Positions 8,780-17,298 of a stretch of 50,207 bases of DNA are shown here, in pieces. Position 1 is the stretch's first letter. Every line of letters starts with the position of its first letter. This DNA comes from Gammaproteobacteria bacterium (GTDB lineage Bacteria > Pseudomonadota > Gammaproteobacteria > Pseudomonadales > Azotimanducaceae), in the NCBI GenBank assembly GCA_026707905.1, contig JAPOVY010000112.1, positions 1-50,207 on the forward strand, given 5' to 3'. The translations under genes were made by a program, and so were the position numbers. A model generated the notes under the pieces. It worked only from the letters and a program-made list of their open reading frames with translations. It was not told the origin of the DNA and ran no database searches.

Positions 8780-9576
8780 ACTTAGAACTCAATACCGATC
8801 GTATGCTCGCACACATTGAAGGCTCGATCGGGTACATGACTTTTAACAATCCGCCACGACACAATGCGTTATCACTCGAAATGTGGGCAGGTATTGCTGA
8901 CATCATCGAGCACTTCGAAGCAAATCCTGAAATTCGAGTCGTGGTCATGAGCGGCGCTGGTGGTAAAGCGTTCGTGTCTGGCGCCGACATCAGCGAGTTC
9001 AACAAGGTACGTGGCAATGCTGCACAAGCTGAAACCTATGGTCAGGCATCTGCACGAGGTTCTCGGGCGCTGACCACCATGACGAAACCGCTCATCGCCA
9101 AGATCATCGGTTATTGCATTGGTGGTGGTTTGGCGACTGCTTTGCAGGCCGATGTGAGATTCGCGACGCCCGATAGCACGTTCGGTATACCGGCGGCCAA
9201 ACTAGGGCTGGGATACGACTATGAAGGATTAGCGAAACTCTCTCGAATTTGTGGACCAGCAAGGGCGAGAGACATTCTTTTTTCAGCTCGTTTTTTGACG
9301 ACGGAAGAAGCCTACGATGCAGGGATCGTGCAGTTTGTCGTAGAACGCGACGAGATCGACGCTGAAGTACAAGCGTACTGTGAGCGGATAGGGGCAAACG
9401 CTCCCCTCACGATTAAAGCCGCAAAAGCTGCCGTGAACGCGTACGAAAAAGGAGGAGATTTGGATGAGATCAAGGCGGTCAGAGCGCTTGTCCGCGATTG
9501 TTTTGATTCATCTGATTACAAGGAAGGTCGTAATGCGTTCGCGGAAAAACGCCGACCGAATTTCTCCGGTAGCTAG
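8776..9576 (+). CDS. Enoyl-CoA hydratase/isomerase-family protein lacking both catalytic Glu residues
   Basis: Crotonase-fold protein (266 residues). The first oxyanion-hole segment (GKAFVSGADISEF) and the second (GYCIGGGLATAL) are intact, so it should bind and polarise an acyl-CoA thioester. The two glutamates that drive hydration in classical enoyl-CoA hydratases are absent: the GGGxE position is Ala (GGGLATA) and the PE position is Ala (GIPAAKLGLGY). It is therefore unlikely to be a simple hydratase; isomerase, hydrolase, decarboxylase or lyase chemistry is possible. It is the last gene of the overlapping MaoC/CitE trio, and cinA follows 12 bp later. Confidence 0.82.
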   Translation: MNLELNTDRMLAHIEGSIGYMTFNNPPRHNALSLEMWAGIADIIEHFEANPEIRVVVMSGAGGKAFVSGADISEFNKVRGNAAQAETYGQASARGSRALTTMTKPLIAKIIGYCIGGGLATALQADVRFATPDSTFGIPAAKLGLGYDYEGLAKLSRICGPARARDILFSARFLTTEEAYDAGIVQFVVERDEIDAEVQAYCERIGANAPLTIKAAKAAVNAYEKGGDLDEIKAVRALVRDCFDSSDYKEGRNAFAEKRRPNFSGS

Positions 9577-9588
9577 AGTCTGCGCTCC

Positions 9589-10350
9589 ATGGATAAACCT
9601 AATGTCGTGACAGCCTGTGTATTGATCATTGGTAATGAAATCCTTTCTGGACGAACTCAGGATTTGAACCTTCAATATATCGCAGAGACGTTAGGGGAAC
9701 AGGGCGTGACGGTTCAGGAAGCACGCGTTATTCCCGATGATCACGACGTCATCGTAGACGCGGTCAATTACGCGCGAGTGACCTACGACTACGTACTCAC
9801 GACTGGAGGTATCGGTCCGACGCACGACGACATCACGGCAGAATGCATCGCTGCGGCATTTGGTGTACCGCTAATTAACCATCCAGAGATTGAGAATCGG
9901 ATTCGTGCACGTGCAGCGCCTCCAGACGTGATGGCGAGTCGGTTACTTATGGCGAGAGTGCCGGCCGGCGCGACGTTAATCGAAAACTCGACGGGCGGAC
10001 CTCAGGGTTTCTCGATGAACAACGTACACGTGATGGCAGGTATCCCTGCGGTATTGCAGGCGATGCTGCCGAATATCGAGTTCAACGGTGGCGACACGGT
10101 TAAATCACGGTCCGTAAGGGCGTTTATGGGTGAAAGCGAAATCGCTACGCAGCTTGGTGAACTGCAAAGGCAGGCGCCAAGTGTCGATATCGGAAGTTAT
10201 CCGTTTCACCGTGACGGAATTTATGGAACGACTCTCGTGGTTCGAGGTACGAAGCTCGATGAAGTGGAAGCAACCGTCGAGGAAATTCGGGGGATCATTC
10301 GAAGTCGCGGTTCAGAACCGGGCGAAGTGAACGAAGGCGATGGCGCGTAA
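9589..10350 (+). CDS. CinA-family competence/damage-inducible protein A domain protein
   Basis: A 253-residue protein consisting of the molybdopterin-binding (MoCF) fold of CinA without the C-terminal nicotinamide-nucleotide amidase domain, a form common in proteobacteria. Diagnostic motifs are IIGNEILSGRTQD near residue 13, TTGGIGPTHDDIT and NSTGGPQGF. Full-length CinA acts in pyridine-nucleotide recycling (ADP-ribose pyrophosphatase/NMN deamidase); what the single-domain form does is less clear. It starts 12 bp after the crotonase gene and probably shares its transcript, but this looks like a housekeeping gene in a convenient operon. Confidence 0.87.
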   Translation: MDKPNVVTACVLIIGNEILSGRTQDLNLQYIAETLGEQGVTVQEARVIPDDHDVIVDAVNYARVTYDYVLTTGGIGPTHDDITAECIAAAFGVPLINHPEIENRIRARAAPPDVMASRLLMARVPAGATLIENSTGGPQGFSMNNVHVMAGIPAVLQAMLPNIEFNGGDTVKSRSVRAFMGESEIATQLGELQRQAPSVDIGSYPFHRDGIYGTTLVVRGTKLDEVEATVEEIRGIIRSRGSEPGEVNEGDGA

Positions 10351-10387
10351 CGCGTGCTCAAGTGAAGAAAGGAAGAAGGACTAGATC

Positions 10388-11104
10388 GTGAAGCTTGAAG
10401 GAAAGAAGGCCATTGTGCTTGGTGGCACGTCGGGCATTGGACTAGCTGCCACCCAGCAGTTGGACGCTGCCGGTGTTACTGTCGTCGCAGGCAGTCGAAA
10501 TCCGGACCATATCAAAGTGGCAAAAGCGACGACTTCAGAGCGAGTCAGCTACCGGGAGATTGACGTATTAGATCGAGATGGTCTGGCGAGCTTATTCCGT
10601 GAAGAAGCACCTTACGACTTCCTAGTCAATTGTGCGACCGGAGGCGAGAGAGCGTCTGGACCCTTCTTACAAATGGATTTGGATGGCTTTCAGGGCTCGT
10701 TTCGAAAACTCTGGGGCTATACCAATTCAGTACGGTTCGGGACGGAGTATCTCCCTGAGGATGGCGCGATCGTTCTAGTTAGCGGATTCCCAGCTCGCAA
10801 GTCCAACCCGGGTTCATCTGCGATCTCTACGGTCGGCAACGCGGTCGAGGGATTTGTACGAGCCATTGCGCCCGAAATCGCGCCGCGTCGTATCAATGTC
10901 GTGTGTCCTGGCGTCATCGATACACCCATGTTCGCACAAACCGGAGAAGCACGTCAGCAGTTTTTAACGCAAGCAACCCAGCGAATGCTCATACCTCGGG
11001 CTGGTACTGCTGACGAAGTCGCATCCGCCATACTCTTTTGCTTGGAAAACGGGTACATGACGGGAGGTACGATAGATGTTGAAGGGGGCGCCTTGTTACC
11101 GTAA
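10388..11104 (+). CDS. SDR-family protein lacking the Tyr-Lys catalytic pair
   Basis: A 238-residue Rossmann-fold short-chain dehydrogenase/reductase relative. The N-terminal cofactor motif (GGTSGIG, residues 12-18), the NAG-like segment (VNCATGG) and the C-terminal SDR pattern (INVVCPGVIDTPM) are clear. The active-site YxxxK is missing: the aligned stretch reads AISTVGNAVEGF, so Ile and Gly occupy the Tyr and Lys positions, although the preceding Ser (VLVSGF) is kept. Reductase activity is doubtful, or it uses non-canonical catalysis. The GTG start has a good GGAAGAAGGA ribosome binding site. It lies between cinA and the BCCT transporter with no obvious pathway link. Confidence 0.82.
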   Translation: MKLEGKKAIVLGGTSGIGLAATQQLDAAGVTVVAGSRNPDHIKVAKATTSERVSYREIDVLDRDGLASLFREEAPYDFLVNCATGGERASGPFLQMDLDGFQGSFRKLWGYTNSVRFGTEYLPEDGAIVLVSGFPARKSNPGSSAISTVGNAVEGFVRAIAPEIAPRRINVVCPGVIDTPMFAQTGEARQQFLTQATQRMLIPRAGTADEVASAILFCLENGYMTGGTIDVEGGALLP

Positions 11105-11188
11105 CGCGTAAGATGCGTAGCGTCAGTAATGCGCGTCTAGTCGAGGCAGAAGTAGAGCTTTTTACGGCTCCTAGCGTTAAATAGCCAG

Positions 11189-12766
11189 ATGACTGACATA
11201 GCCAACCCGAAAGCAACGATCAAGCGATGGACTCAAGAGTCAGATCGGAGCACGATTGACTGGACGCTTTTTGGGATTGCGGTTGCGACGATATTGGCGG
11301 CGTGCATTCCAATGTTGCTCTATCGGGACGCGGCGATTGACCTTACCTCACGGGTTTATAGCTGGCTCACACAGGACTTCGGTCTGTTGTATCAATGGGC
11401 TGCAATTGGCTGTTTCATCGTGTTGGCCGTCATTGCATTCGGAAAGTACGGCAAAGTTCGTTTAGGCGGAGACGACATGCCGCGCGAATATTCAACCGTC
11501 GCGTGGATGGGCATGCTGTTTTGCAGCGGAATCGGCGCGGGATTGCTGTATTGGACGCCGATTGAATGGGCTTATTACCTTGATACCCCACCGCTTGGTG
11601 TCGGTAGAGACAGTCCGATGGCGGTCGAATTAGCGGCAACCTACGGAATATTCCATTGGGGTTTTTCTGCTTGGGCGATCTACGCGTTGCCAGCTGTCGC
11701 GATAGCAGTACCTTATTACCAACGAAAGATCCCGTATTTAAGACTTTCGACCGGACTTTGCGGGATTGCGGGTGACGATATTGCCACTCGACCTGTCGGT
11801 CGTTTAGTTGACTTCTGCTTCATCATCGCGATGGTCGCCGGTACGGGTACATCACTCGGACTAGCGACACCTGCTATTGCAGCTTCGATTAGTTCGCTCT
11901 TCGGGGTTGAAAGTGGATTGGCTTTAGACGCAGCTGTCGCACTAATCGCCATGTCACTGTTCGCTTTGAGTGTCTACTTAGGGCTGGATGCCGGTATCAA
12001 ACGCCTTAGCATGATCAATCTGGGACTCGGTCTAGTTTTCGTGCTTTTCATCCTTGCAGTCGGACCGACGGTGTTCATTCTGGAGACAGGGAGTAACAGT
12101 CTGGGCTTGTTAGTTCAAGATTTCGTGCGGATGAATACTTGGACTGATCCAGCGACGAATGCAGGTTTTGTCGAAGACTGGACGATTTTCTATTGGGCTT
12201 GGTGGTTGGCCTATGCGCCATTTATGGGGATATTCGTCTCGAGAATTTCTCGAGGTCGTACATTGCGTGAGGTCATCGTAGGGATGATCGGACTCGGAAC
12301 GCTCGGGTGTGCCGTGTTCTTCATCGTGATTGGTAATACCGCCATGTGGTACGAGCTGAACGATGTCGTTGCGTTAAAAAACATGATCTTGGGTGGCGAA
12401 GCAGACATTGCCATTGCGACCTTTATTGAAACGCTCCCAGTTCAACCGATTCCGTTGCTCGTCTACCTAGTACTCGCCTTCATATTCATAGCGACAACCT
12501 ACGATTCGGCGAGTTACGTAATCGCAAGCATGGCAACGCGAAGGTTGAAGGCAGGCGATCATCCAGTGCGGTGGCATCGTGTGTTTTGGGCACTCATGCT
12601 TATCGTTCTACCGATCACGCTGATGTATATGAACGATCTAACCGCTGTTAAAAATGCGTCCATCATCGCGTCGCTACCTTTACTGGTGATTTTCGTATTG
12701 ATTACGATCGCGTTGTTCAGAGAACTCAAAGAGGACGAACTCCGACGACAGAAAGCTTCAACCTAA
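11189..12766 (+). CDS. BCCT-family betaine/carnitine/choline transporter
   Basis: Integral inner-membrane transporter (525 residues, about 12 hydrophobic segments) of the betaine-carnitine-choline family. The family signature is clear: GMLFCSGIGAGLLYWTPIEW in the third/fourth segments, with the tryptophan-rich WTIFYWAWWLAYAPFMG segment that forms the trimethylammonium aromatic box, followed by GIFVSRISRGRT. The C-terminus is short and charged, without the long osmosensing tail of BetP, so simple nutrient uptake is more likely than osmoregulated uptake. The neighbouring PhyH-type dioxygenase 46 bp downstream may act on the imported quaternary amine; this is inference. Confidence 0.92.
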   Translation: MTDIANPKATIKRWTQESDRSTIDWTLFGIAVATILAACIPMLLYRDAAIDLTSRVYSWLTQDFGLLYQWAAIGCFIVLAVIAFGKYGKVRLGGDDMPREYSTVAWMGMLFCSGIGAGLLYWTPIEWAYYLDTPPLGVGRDSPMAVELAATYGIFHWGFSAWAIYALPAVAIAVPYYQRKIPYLRLSTGLCGIAGDDIATRPVGRLVDFCFIIAMVAGTGTSLGLATPAIAASISSLFGVESGLALDAAVALIAMSLFALSVYLGLDAGIKRLSMINLGLGLVFVLFILAVGPTVFILETGSNSLGLLVQDFVRMNTWTDPATNAGFVEDWTIFYWAWWLAYAPFMGIFVSRISRGRTLREVIVGMIGLGTLGCAVFFIVIGNTAMWYELNDVVALKNMILGGEADIAIATFIETLPVQPIPLLVYLVLAFIFIATTYDSASYVIASMATRRLKAGDHPVRWHRVFWALMLIVLPITLMYMNDLTAVKNASIIASLPLLVIFVLITIALFRELKEDELRRQKAST

Positions 12767-12812
12767 GCGAGATTTTTAAACTTATTCATCGGATCCTTCA
12801 AAGGGAAGTACT

Positions 12813-13673
12813 GTGAAGAAACTCACTGCCGAGCAGCGCGAACAATGGGAAAGTGACGGCTATTTGGTTATCCAAGGTGCTTTGAGTTCGGACGAGGTCG
12901 CTTTCTTCAGTGACGAAATCGATCGTATCCGTGCGATTCCAGGTTACGAACCAATTCGAGGTGAGAACGTTCCGATCGGACATTACGGTTGGTTGCCACA
13001 TGCGGCGAGTTTGGAAAACACTGGTTTCATGGATCGACGCGATTTGTTGCCTTACGGTAAACACTTTGTTGATCTGATTGACCGACCTAATATCTTTGAG
13101 CTGGTTGTCGATATCATGGGTCCGTACATCGCGCTGAGTATGTCGCAAGCGATTGTGCGCTCACCTTCCGATAAATTCCCTGGTTATACCCACACGGATG
13201 GAGGTGAAGCATTACGTCGTATCCGAGTTTCGGACTCGTGTCCGCCACTTGCATTGAAAGCGCTGTATTTCCTAACTGATACATCAGAACCGGAGATGGG
13301 CAACCTTACCATCTTCCCCGGTAGCCACAAGCGTCAAATACCGTACAACGCGCCAGAACCAGTAAATCCGTACTCAGAGGGTTCAAAGCACATACTTGCA
13401 CAAGCCGGAGACTGTGTTCTGTTTCCACACGCGATGTGGCACGGTCCCTGCCGCAATGAATCGGACAGCGCGCGAAAGACGCTGCTATACAACTATTGTC
13501 AGTTGTTCATGCGTCAATACGATTTTCAAATTACATCGAACATTGCCGAGTGGTGTACTCCGCGTCAGCGCCGATTATTAGGAGACTTGGGTTATGACTT
13601 CCGGCCTGGGTCGTACTTTTACGTACCCGTTGATCAAGAAGCGGTTATCCTCGAACAGCAACCGACTAACTAA
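12813..13673 (+). CDS. Phytanoyl-CoA dioxygenase family (PhyH) Fe(II)/2-oxoglutarate oxygenase
   Basis: A 286-residue cytoplasmic oxygenase of the PhyH family. The iron-binding facial triad is visible as H127-x-D129 (YTHTDGG) plus a distal His (H210 in FPHAMWHGP), and an Arg near 221 could anchor 2-oxoglutarate. GTG start with an AAGGGA ribosome binding site 6-12 bp upstream. Family members hydroxylate small molecules, amino acids or acyl-CoAs. Position directly after a BCCT transporter suggests a betaine- or carnitine-like substrate. The stop overlaps the stop of the convergent gamma-glutamyltransferase gene (13670-13673), leaving no room for a terminator. Confidence 0.85.
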   Translation: MKKLTAEQREQWESDGYLVIQGALSSDEVAFFSDEIDRIRAIPGYEPIRGENVPIGHYGWLPHAASLENTGFMDRRDLLPYGKHFVDLIDRPNIFELVVDIMGPYIALSMSQAIVRSPSDKFPGYTHTDGGEALRRIRVSDSCPPLALKALYFLTDTSEPEMGNLTIFPGSHKRQIPYNAPEPVNPYSEGSKHILAQAGDCVLFPHAMWHGPCRNESDSARKTLLYNYCQLFMRQYDFQITSNIAEWCTPRQRRLLGDLGYDFRPGSYFYVPVDQEAVILEQQPTN

Positions 13674-15253
13674 CCGCGTACGGCTATAGCCGCTGCGTGT
13701 GGCGAGGGCACGTAACACCCGCCTTCAAATTGACCGTCAGGTCGAGCAGCGACAATCTGTGGTACGGCGAATTGATTACCACCAAGACCATTTGAACGCA
13801 CTTTTGTGGTTTCATATTTCGTTCGTAATGCCTCAAGTATTTCGTCATTAAAGTGAGCCATCGCCCACACATTTTCGTTACCTGAGACATCAACGCGCGG
13901 TTGATGAACGGCTTCGTTGACGTCCATATTGAAGTCGAGTACGAAGGAGGTGAGTTGAAGGACAGAGGGAAAGATCTTTCGTCCCCCGCATGCGCCCAAT
14001 GAGAAGCGTGTTCCATCTTCGCGAAATAGCAAGGTAGGGCACATATTGCACAACGGACGGCGCCCGCCAACTAGAGAATTCGGACGATCCGGTAACGGGT
14101 CGAACCACATCATGCCATTGTTCATGGTGAGACCGGAGTTTGGCAGTACGACCAGCGAACCGAAAGGTGACATGACGGTTTGGGTAAGCGCGACCATGTT
14201 GCCGTGCGCGTCAGCGACTGATAAGTGCGATGTATGGGTGTCTCGGGATTGGGATTTGCCTTCGCCTAAGTTCTTGAGCCGATATTCGTACGTCTGGCGA
14301 AGCGCTTCAACATAAGCGATGACATCACCAGCGTTCGGTCGATCGCCAACGAATTCGTGAGATTCGAGAATACTCAGCGCTTGCTGCATGCTTGGACCGG
14401 CCGTCATATTGCCCGGAGTCTGGACGGTTGCGGCGCGATATTCGGATGTGATGGGTTCGCGGATAAATGGTTGGTATTCCTTCATATCACGAAGTGTGAT
14501 TCTGCTACCAATCTCGTTTAGGTCAGCGACGATGTTCTGTGCAAGTGATCCCTCGTAATACGCGTTTGGTCCTTCACGTTGAATCGTTCGATATGTCTTT
14601 GCCAGTTGTTTCAGCGGTAGATGGCTAACAAACCCCTCACCCGCACCGAGTGGAGGGAATCCACTCGTGAGGTAGACTGATTTCGAGCCGTCGAATCTCG
14701 ACAGTCCACGCGCGAAATTCGTGATATGCATTGAGGCGTACCAATCAATCGGTAAGCCTTCTTCGGCGAGTCGGCATGCCGGTTCGATGATCTCTTCCCA
14801 CGGTTTAGTACCGAATTCCTCGAGTGCAAGAGCCGCACCACGAATGTAACCTGGTACAGCTATCGACAATGGACCGCTTACGTTGACATGACCTTTTACA
14901 GCCGGCCAATTGAAACTACCTGCGCCTGTAATTCCTTGGTCGGGATCGAGGGGATAGTCGTCGGGAGTGGAATCGAATGGCGCTCGCATTCCGAATTCGA
15001 CCACTTTGGTCGTTTGGGTGTCGGCCAAATGCAAGGTCATATACCCGCCACCTCCTATACCACTGGACCACGGCTCTACAACACCAATCGCCAATCCTGT
15101 GGCGATTGCAGCATCGACGGCGTTGCCACCACTGCGTAGTACTTCGACACCGACTTCGGACGCAAGGTAGTGTTGAGTCGATACGATCCCACCTCCTCCA
15201 ACAACCGCTGGTTTTCGGATGGTCCAATGTTCTTGAGCTAGTCTTCGTTGCAT
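13670..15253 (-). CDS. Gamma-glutamyltransferase family protein
   Basis: N-terminal-nucleophile hydrolase of the gamma-glutamyltranspeptidase family (527 residues). Visible are the start of the large subunit (GGGGIVSTQHYLASEVG), the RSGGNAVDAAIA helix, a PGYIRG loop, and the autoprocessing/nucleophile region (RDTHTSHLSVADAHGNMVALTQT begins the small subunit; a Thr there would be the nucleophile). No signal peptide is seen, so it is probably cytoplasmic, unlike periplasmic GGT of enteric bacteria. The substrate may be glutathione or another gamma-glutamyl or cephalosporin-like amide. Adjacent genes do not define it. Confidence 0.88.
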   Translation of the reverse strand: MQRRLAQEHWTIRKPAVVGGGGIVSTQHYLASEVGVEVLRSGGNAVDAAIATGLAIGVVEPWSSGIGGGGYMTLHLADTQTTKVVEFGMRAPFDSTPDDYPLDPDQGITGAGSFNWPAVKGHVNVSGPLSIAVPGYIRGAALALEEFGTKPWEEIIEPACRLAEEGLPIDWYASMHITNFARGLSRFDGSKSVYLTSGFPPLGAGEGFVSHLPLKQLAKTYRTIQREGPNAYYEGSLAQNIVADLNEIGSRITLRDMKEYQPFIREPITSEYRAATVQTPGNMTAGPSMQQALSILESHEFVGDRPNAGDVIAYVEALRQTYEYRLKNLGEGKSQSRDTHTSHLSVADAHGNMVALTQTVMSPFGSLVVLPNSGLTMNNGMMWFDPLPDRPNSLVGGRRPLCNMCPTLLFREDGTRFSLGACGGRKIFPSVLQLTSFVLDFNMDVNEAVHQPRVDVSGNENVWAMAHFNDEILEALRTKYETTKVRSNGLGGNQFAVPQIVAARPDGQFEGGCYVPSPHAAAIAVRG

Positions 15254-15399
15254 GGCGTGAATTTTCGTTTAGTGAGACGCACAAAATTGCTCGAATACAA
15301 GAACATGATCGTACGCGATAGGGAGCGTGACTAGGACTGACCGTGCTCTATTGAGAACTTTGATATGCTCACTAGACCGGGAATTGCAAATTTGAAGAA

Positions 15400-15978
15400 A
15401 TGTCGAAAGCGATGGATCTCGCCGACCAAGCATGGCGAATACGTGCTAAAGCGCTGCAAGAGCGAATTTCGGGTGATGATGCGGAACGGTTGCGTTCTCA
15501 GTGCGTTGGTTTGCTCGAAGAGGCGACTGAAGTAGCAAAGAATGAAGGTGACGATCACGGCTCGGCGTATGCACTCAACAAACTAGCTCACCTGCGTGCA
15601 GACCTTGAAGGGCATCAGGCTGCGATTGAGTTATTGAGGGAAGCTGCCGACGCTGGTCGTCGAGCGCAGAGTGGATTGCTAGAAGGTGAAGCTTTGCGCC
15701 ACTGGGCTGACCATTTACGTCACCAAAACAACCTTGAAGAAGCTGAGTCTATTTACTGGCGTGCATTGGAAGCACTGAAGTCCGATGCTGAGACTTCTAC
15801 GCTCTCGTTAGGAAATGCCTATCGACCGATGGCGATCTTGTATGCGGATCTTGGAGACGCCTCTAAAGCAATTCGCTATTGGCATAAAGCGCGTAAGTTG
15901 TACGCCGAGGTGGGGATAACCGCTGGCGTCGAGGAGTGTGACGCTAATCTGGCGAAGCTAAAAAGCAGTCTTGAATGA
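15400..15978 (+). CDS. TPR-repeat protein
   Basis: A small (192 residues), soluble, all-helical protein with about four tetratricopeptide-like repeats: residues ~35-70, 75-105 (ALRHWADHLRHQNNLEEAESIYWRAL is the clearest), 125-150 and 150-185. No signal peptide, membrane segment or catalytic motif. Such proteins mediate protein-protein contacts; no partner is evident. It stands alone, on the opposite strand to both neighbours, and ends 10 bp before the stop of the convergent serine hydrolase gene. Confidence 0.75.
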   Translation: MSKAMDLADQAWRIRAKALQERISGDDAERLRSQCVGLLEEATEVAKNEGDDHGSAYALNKLAHLRADLEGHQAAIELLREAADAGRRAQSGLLEGEALRHWADHLRHQNNLEEAESIYWRALEALKSDAETSTLSLGNAYRPMAILYADLGDASKAIRYWHKARKLYAEVGITAGVEECDANLAKLKSSLE

Positions 15979-15988
15979 AGCTAGATTT

Positions 15989-17137
15989 TTAGTTTTCCAA
16001 TAGAGCAGCGGCTTTACTCGAAAGTGACACGCCACGGGATCCCATCCGCATTGGGTTCCGGTCATGACCGTTTGTTAAGTAACAAAACGAAAGTCCAGTT
16101 TCTGGATCTGCCCACGCTACTTGACCACCAGCGCCACCGTGACCGAATGCCGTTGGTGAGTTTGAATGACCAAACCCCCTGAAATTGCGCTGCTCGTTGC
16201 CTGCTACGACAACACCAAGGGCTCGATTAACCCGATGCCCCATTAACGGATCAACATAGTCGCCGCTAATCACCATCAATGCAAAGTCGAGAGTGTCACG
16301 CTTCCAAACGGTCTCGCCGCCTTGTGCGCCGCCGTGTAGTAGAGCTTGATAGAACAGCGTCATTGCGGCAGCTGTCATGATGCCACCACCCCCTGGCACA
16401 CCGACAGCTCGTATCTCAGGTAGATTGAATGAGAGAATCGCGTCTTCGGTCACTTCTGTGACAGGTGGCTCGGGTACGCCCAAACGTGCGTAGTCCTCGC
16501 TTGTAAGCGCGTCACCGACATGTTCGAGGGTCAGAACCCGGTCGTTCTCATGACTCGGTAAACCGACGAAAAAGTCCTGAAGTCCAAGTGGTTCGACGAT
16601 ACGTGTGCGGATGAAGTCGCGAAAGTCCATATTTGTCTTACGTTCAACAATTTCCGCGATCACCCACATGCTTGACGTTGGGTGATACTCAAATTTCAAT
16701 CCAGGTTCCCAGTTCAAACGCCAATTAGAGAACCTCGCGAGTCGTGACTCGCGATCATCCCATTCCACGGGGCGAAACGGTGCCATAGGAAATCCAGAAG
16801 TGTGCAGGAATAGTTGCACAACTTTTATTGATTCCTTTCCATTCGTCGCGAACTCAGGAATGATGTCAGCGACCGTTTCGTTGACGTCTAGTAAGCCATC
16901 CTGGATGACCAACCAAGCCGCGGCTGACATAACAGCTTTTGTGCTTGAAAAAACCGGTATGAGCGAGTCGTCACGAGCATTCCCTAGCGACTCCTGCCAA
17001 ATCACTTCACCGTCTTTTGCGACCGCGTACTGCGCGGCATGGAGTAATCCTTCTTCGATTTCCTTGCTAGCGCGTTGACGGAGTACATCGAGCTTCTTGG
17101 GATTCACTCCTTTGTTTAGGACCTCGCTTTCGGCCAT
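15989..17137 (-). CDS. Beta-lactamase-fold serine hydrolase (class C / esterase EstB type)
   Basis: Serine hydrolase of the beta-lactamase/transpeptidase-like family. The nucleophile motif SxxK is present (SSTK, residues 64-67 from this start) and GHGGAGGQ near the C-terminus corresponds to the third active-site box. I start at ATG 17137 (382 residues); the frame extends upstream to 17245, but those 36 residues lack family similarity and the ATG has a GAG-containing upstream region. No signal peptide, so an intracellular esterase or peptidase is more likely than a true beta-lactamase. The natural substrate is unknown. Confidence 0.83.
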   Translation of the reverse strand: MAESEVLNKGVNPKKLDVLRQRASKEIEEGLLHAAQYAVAKDGEVIWQESLGNARDDSLIPVFSSTKAVMSAAAWLVIQDGLLDVNETVADIIPEFATNGKESIKVVQLFLHTSGFPMAPFRPVEWDDRESRLARFSNWRLNWEPGLKFEYHPTSSMWVIAEIVERKTNMDFRDFIRTRIVEPLGLQDFFVGLPSHENDRVLTLEHVGDALTSEDYARLGVPEPPVTEVTEDAILSFNLPEIRAVGVPGGGGIMTAAAMTLFYQALLHGGAQGGETVWKRDTLDFALMVISGDYVDPLMGHRVNRALGVVVAGNEQRNFRGFGHSNSPTAFGHGGAGGQVAWADPETGLSFCYLTNGHDRNPMRMGSRGVSLSSKAAALLEN

Positions 17138-17298
17138 AGAACATCTCGGAACGTCTGCAATACGCGCGCCATTATGCAACCTGGTGTTGACTGCTGAAGT
17201 AACGAACTTTGCGGAAGGTCGTTTAAGCGCTGATTCTGTATCCACCCAATCATGAGCCCGTTTCTAAAATTCTCCGCTATTTTTCGTTCGTAGGCATA

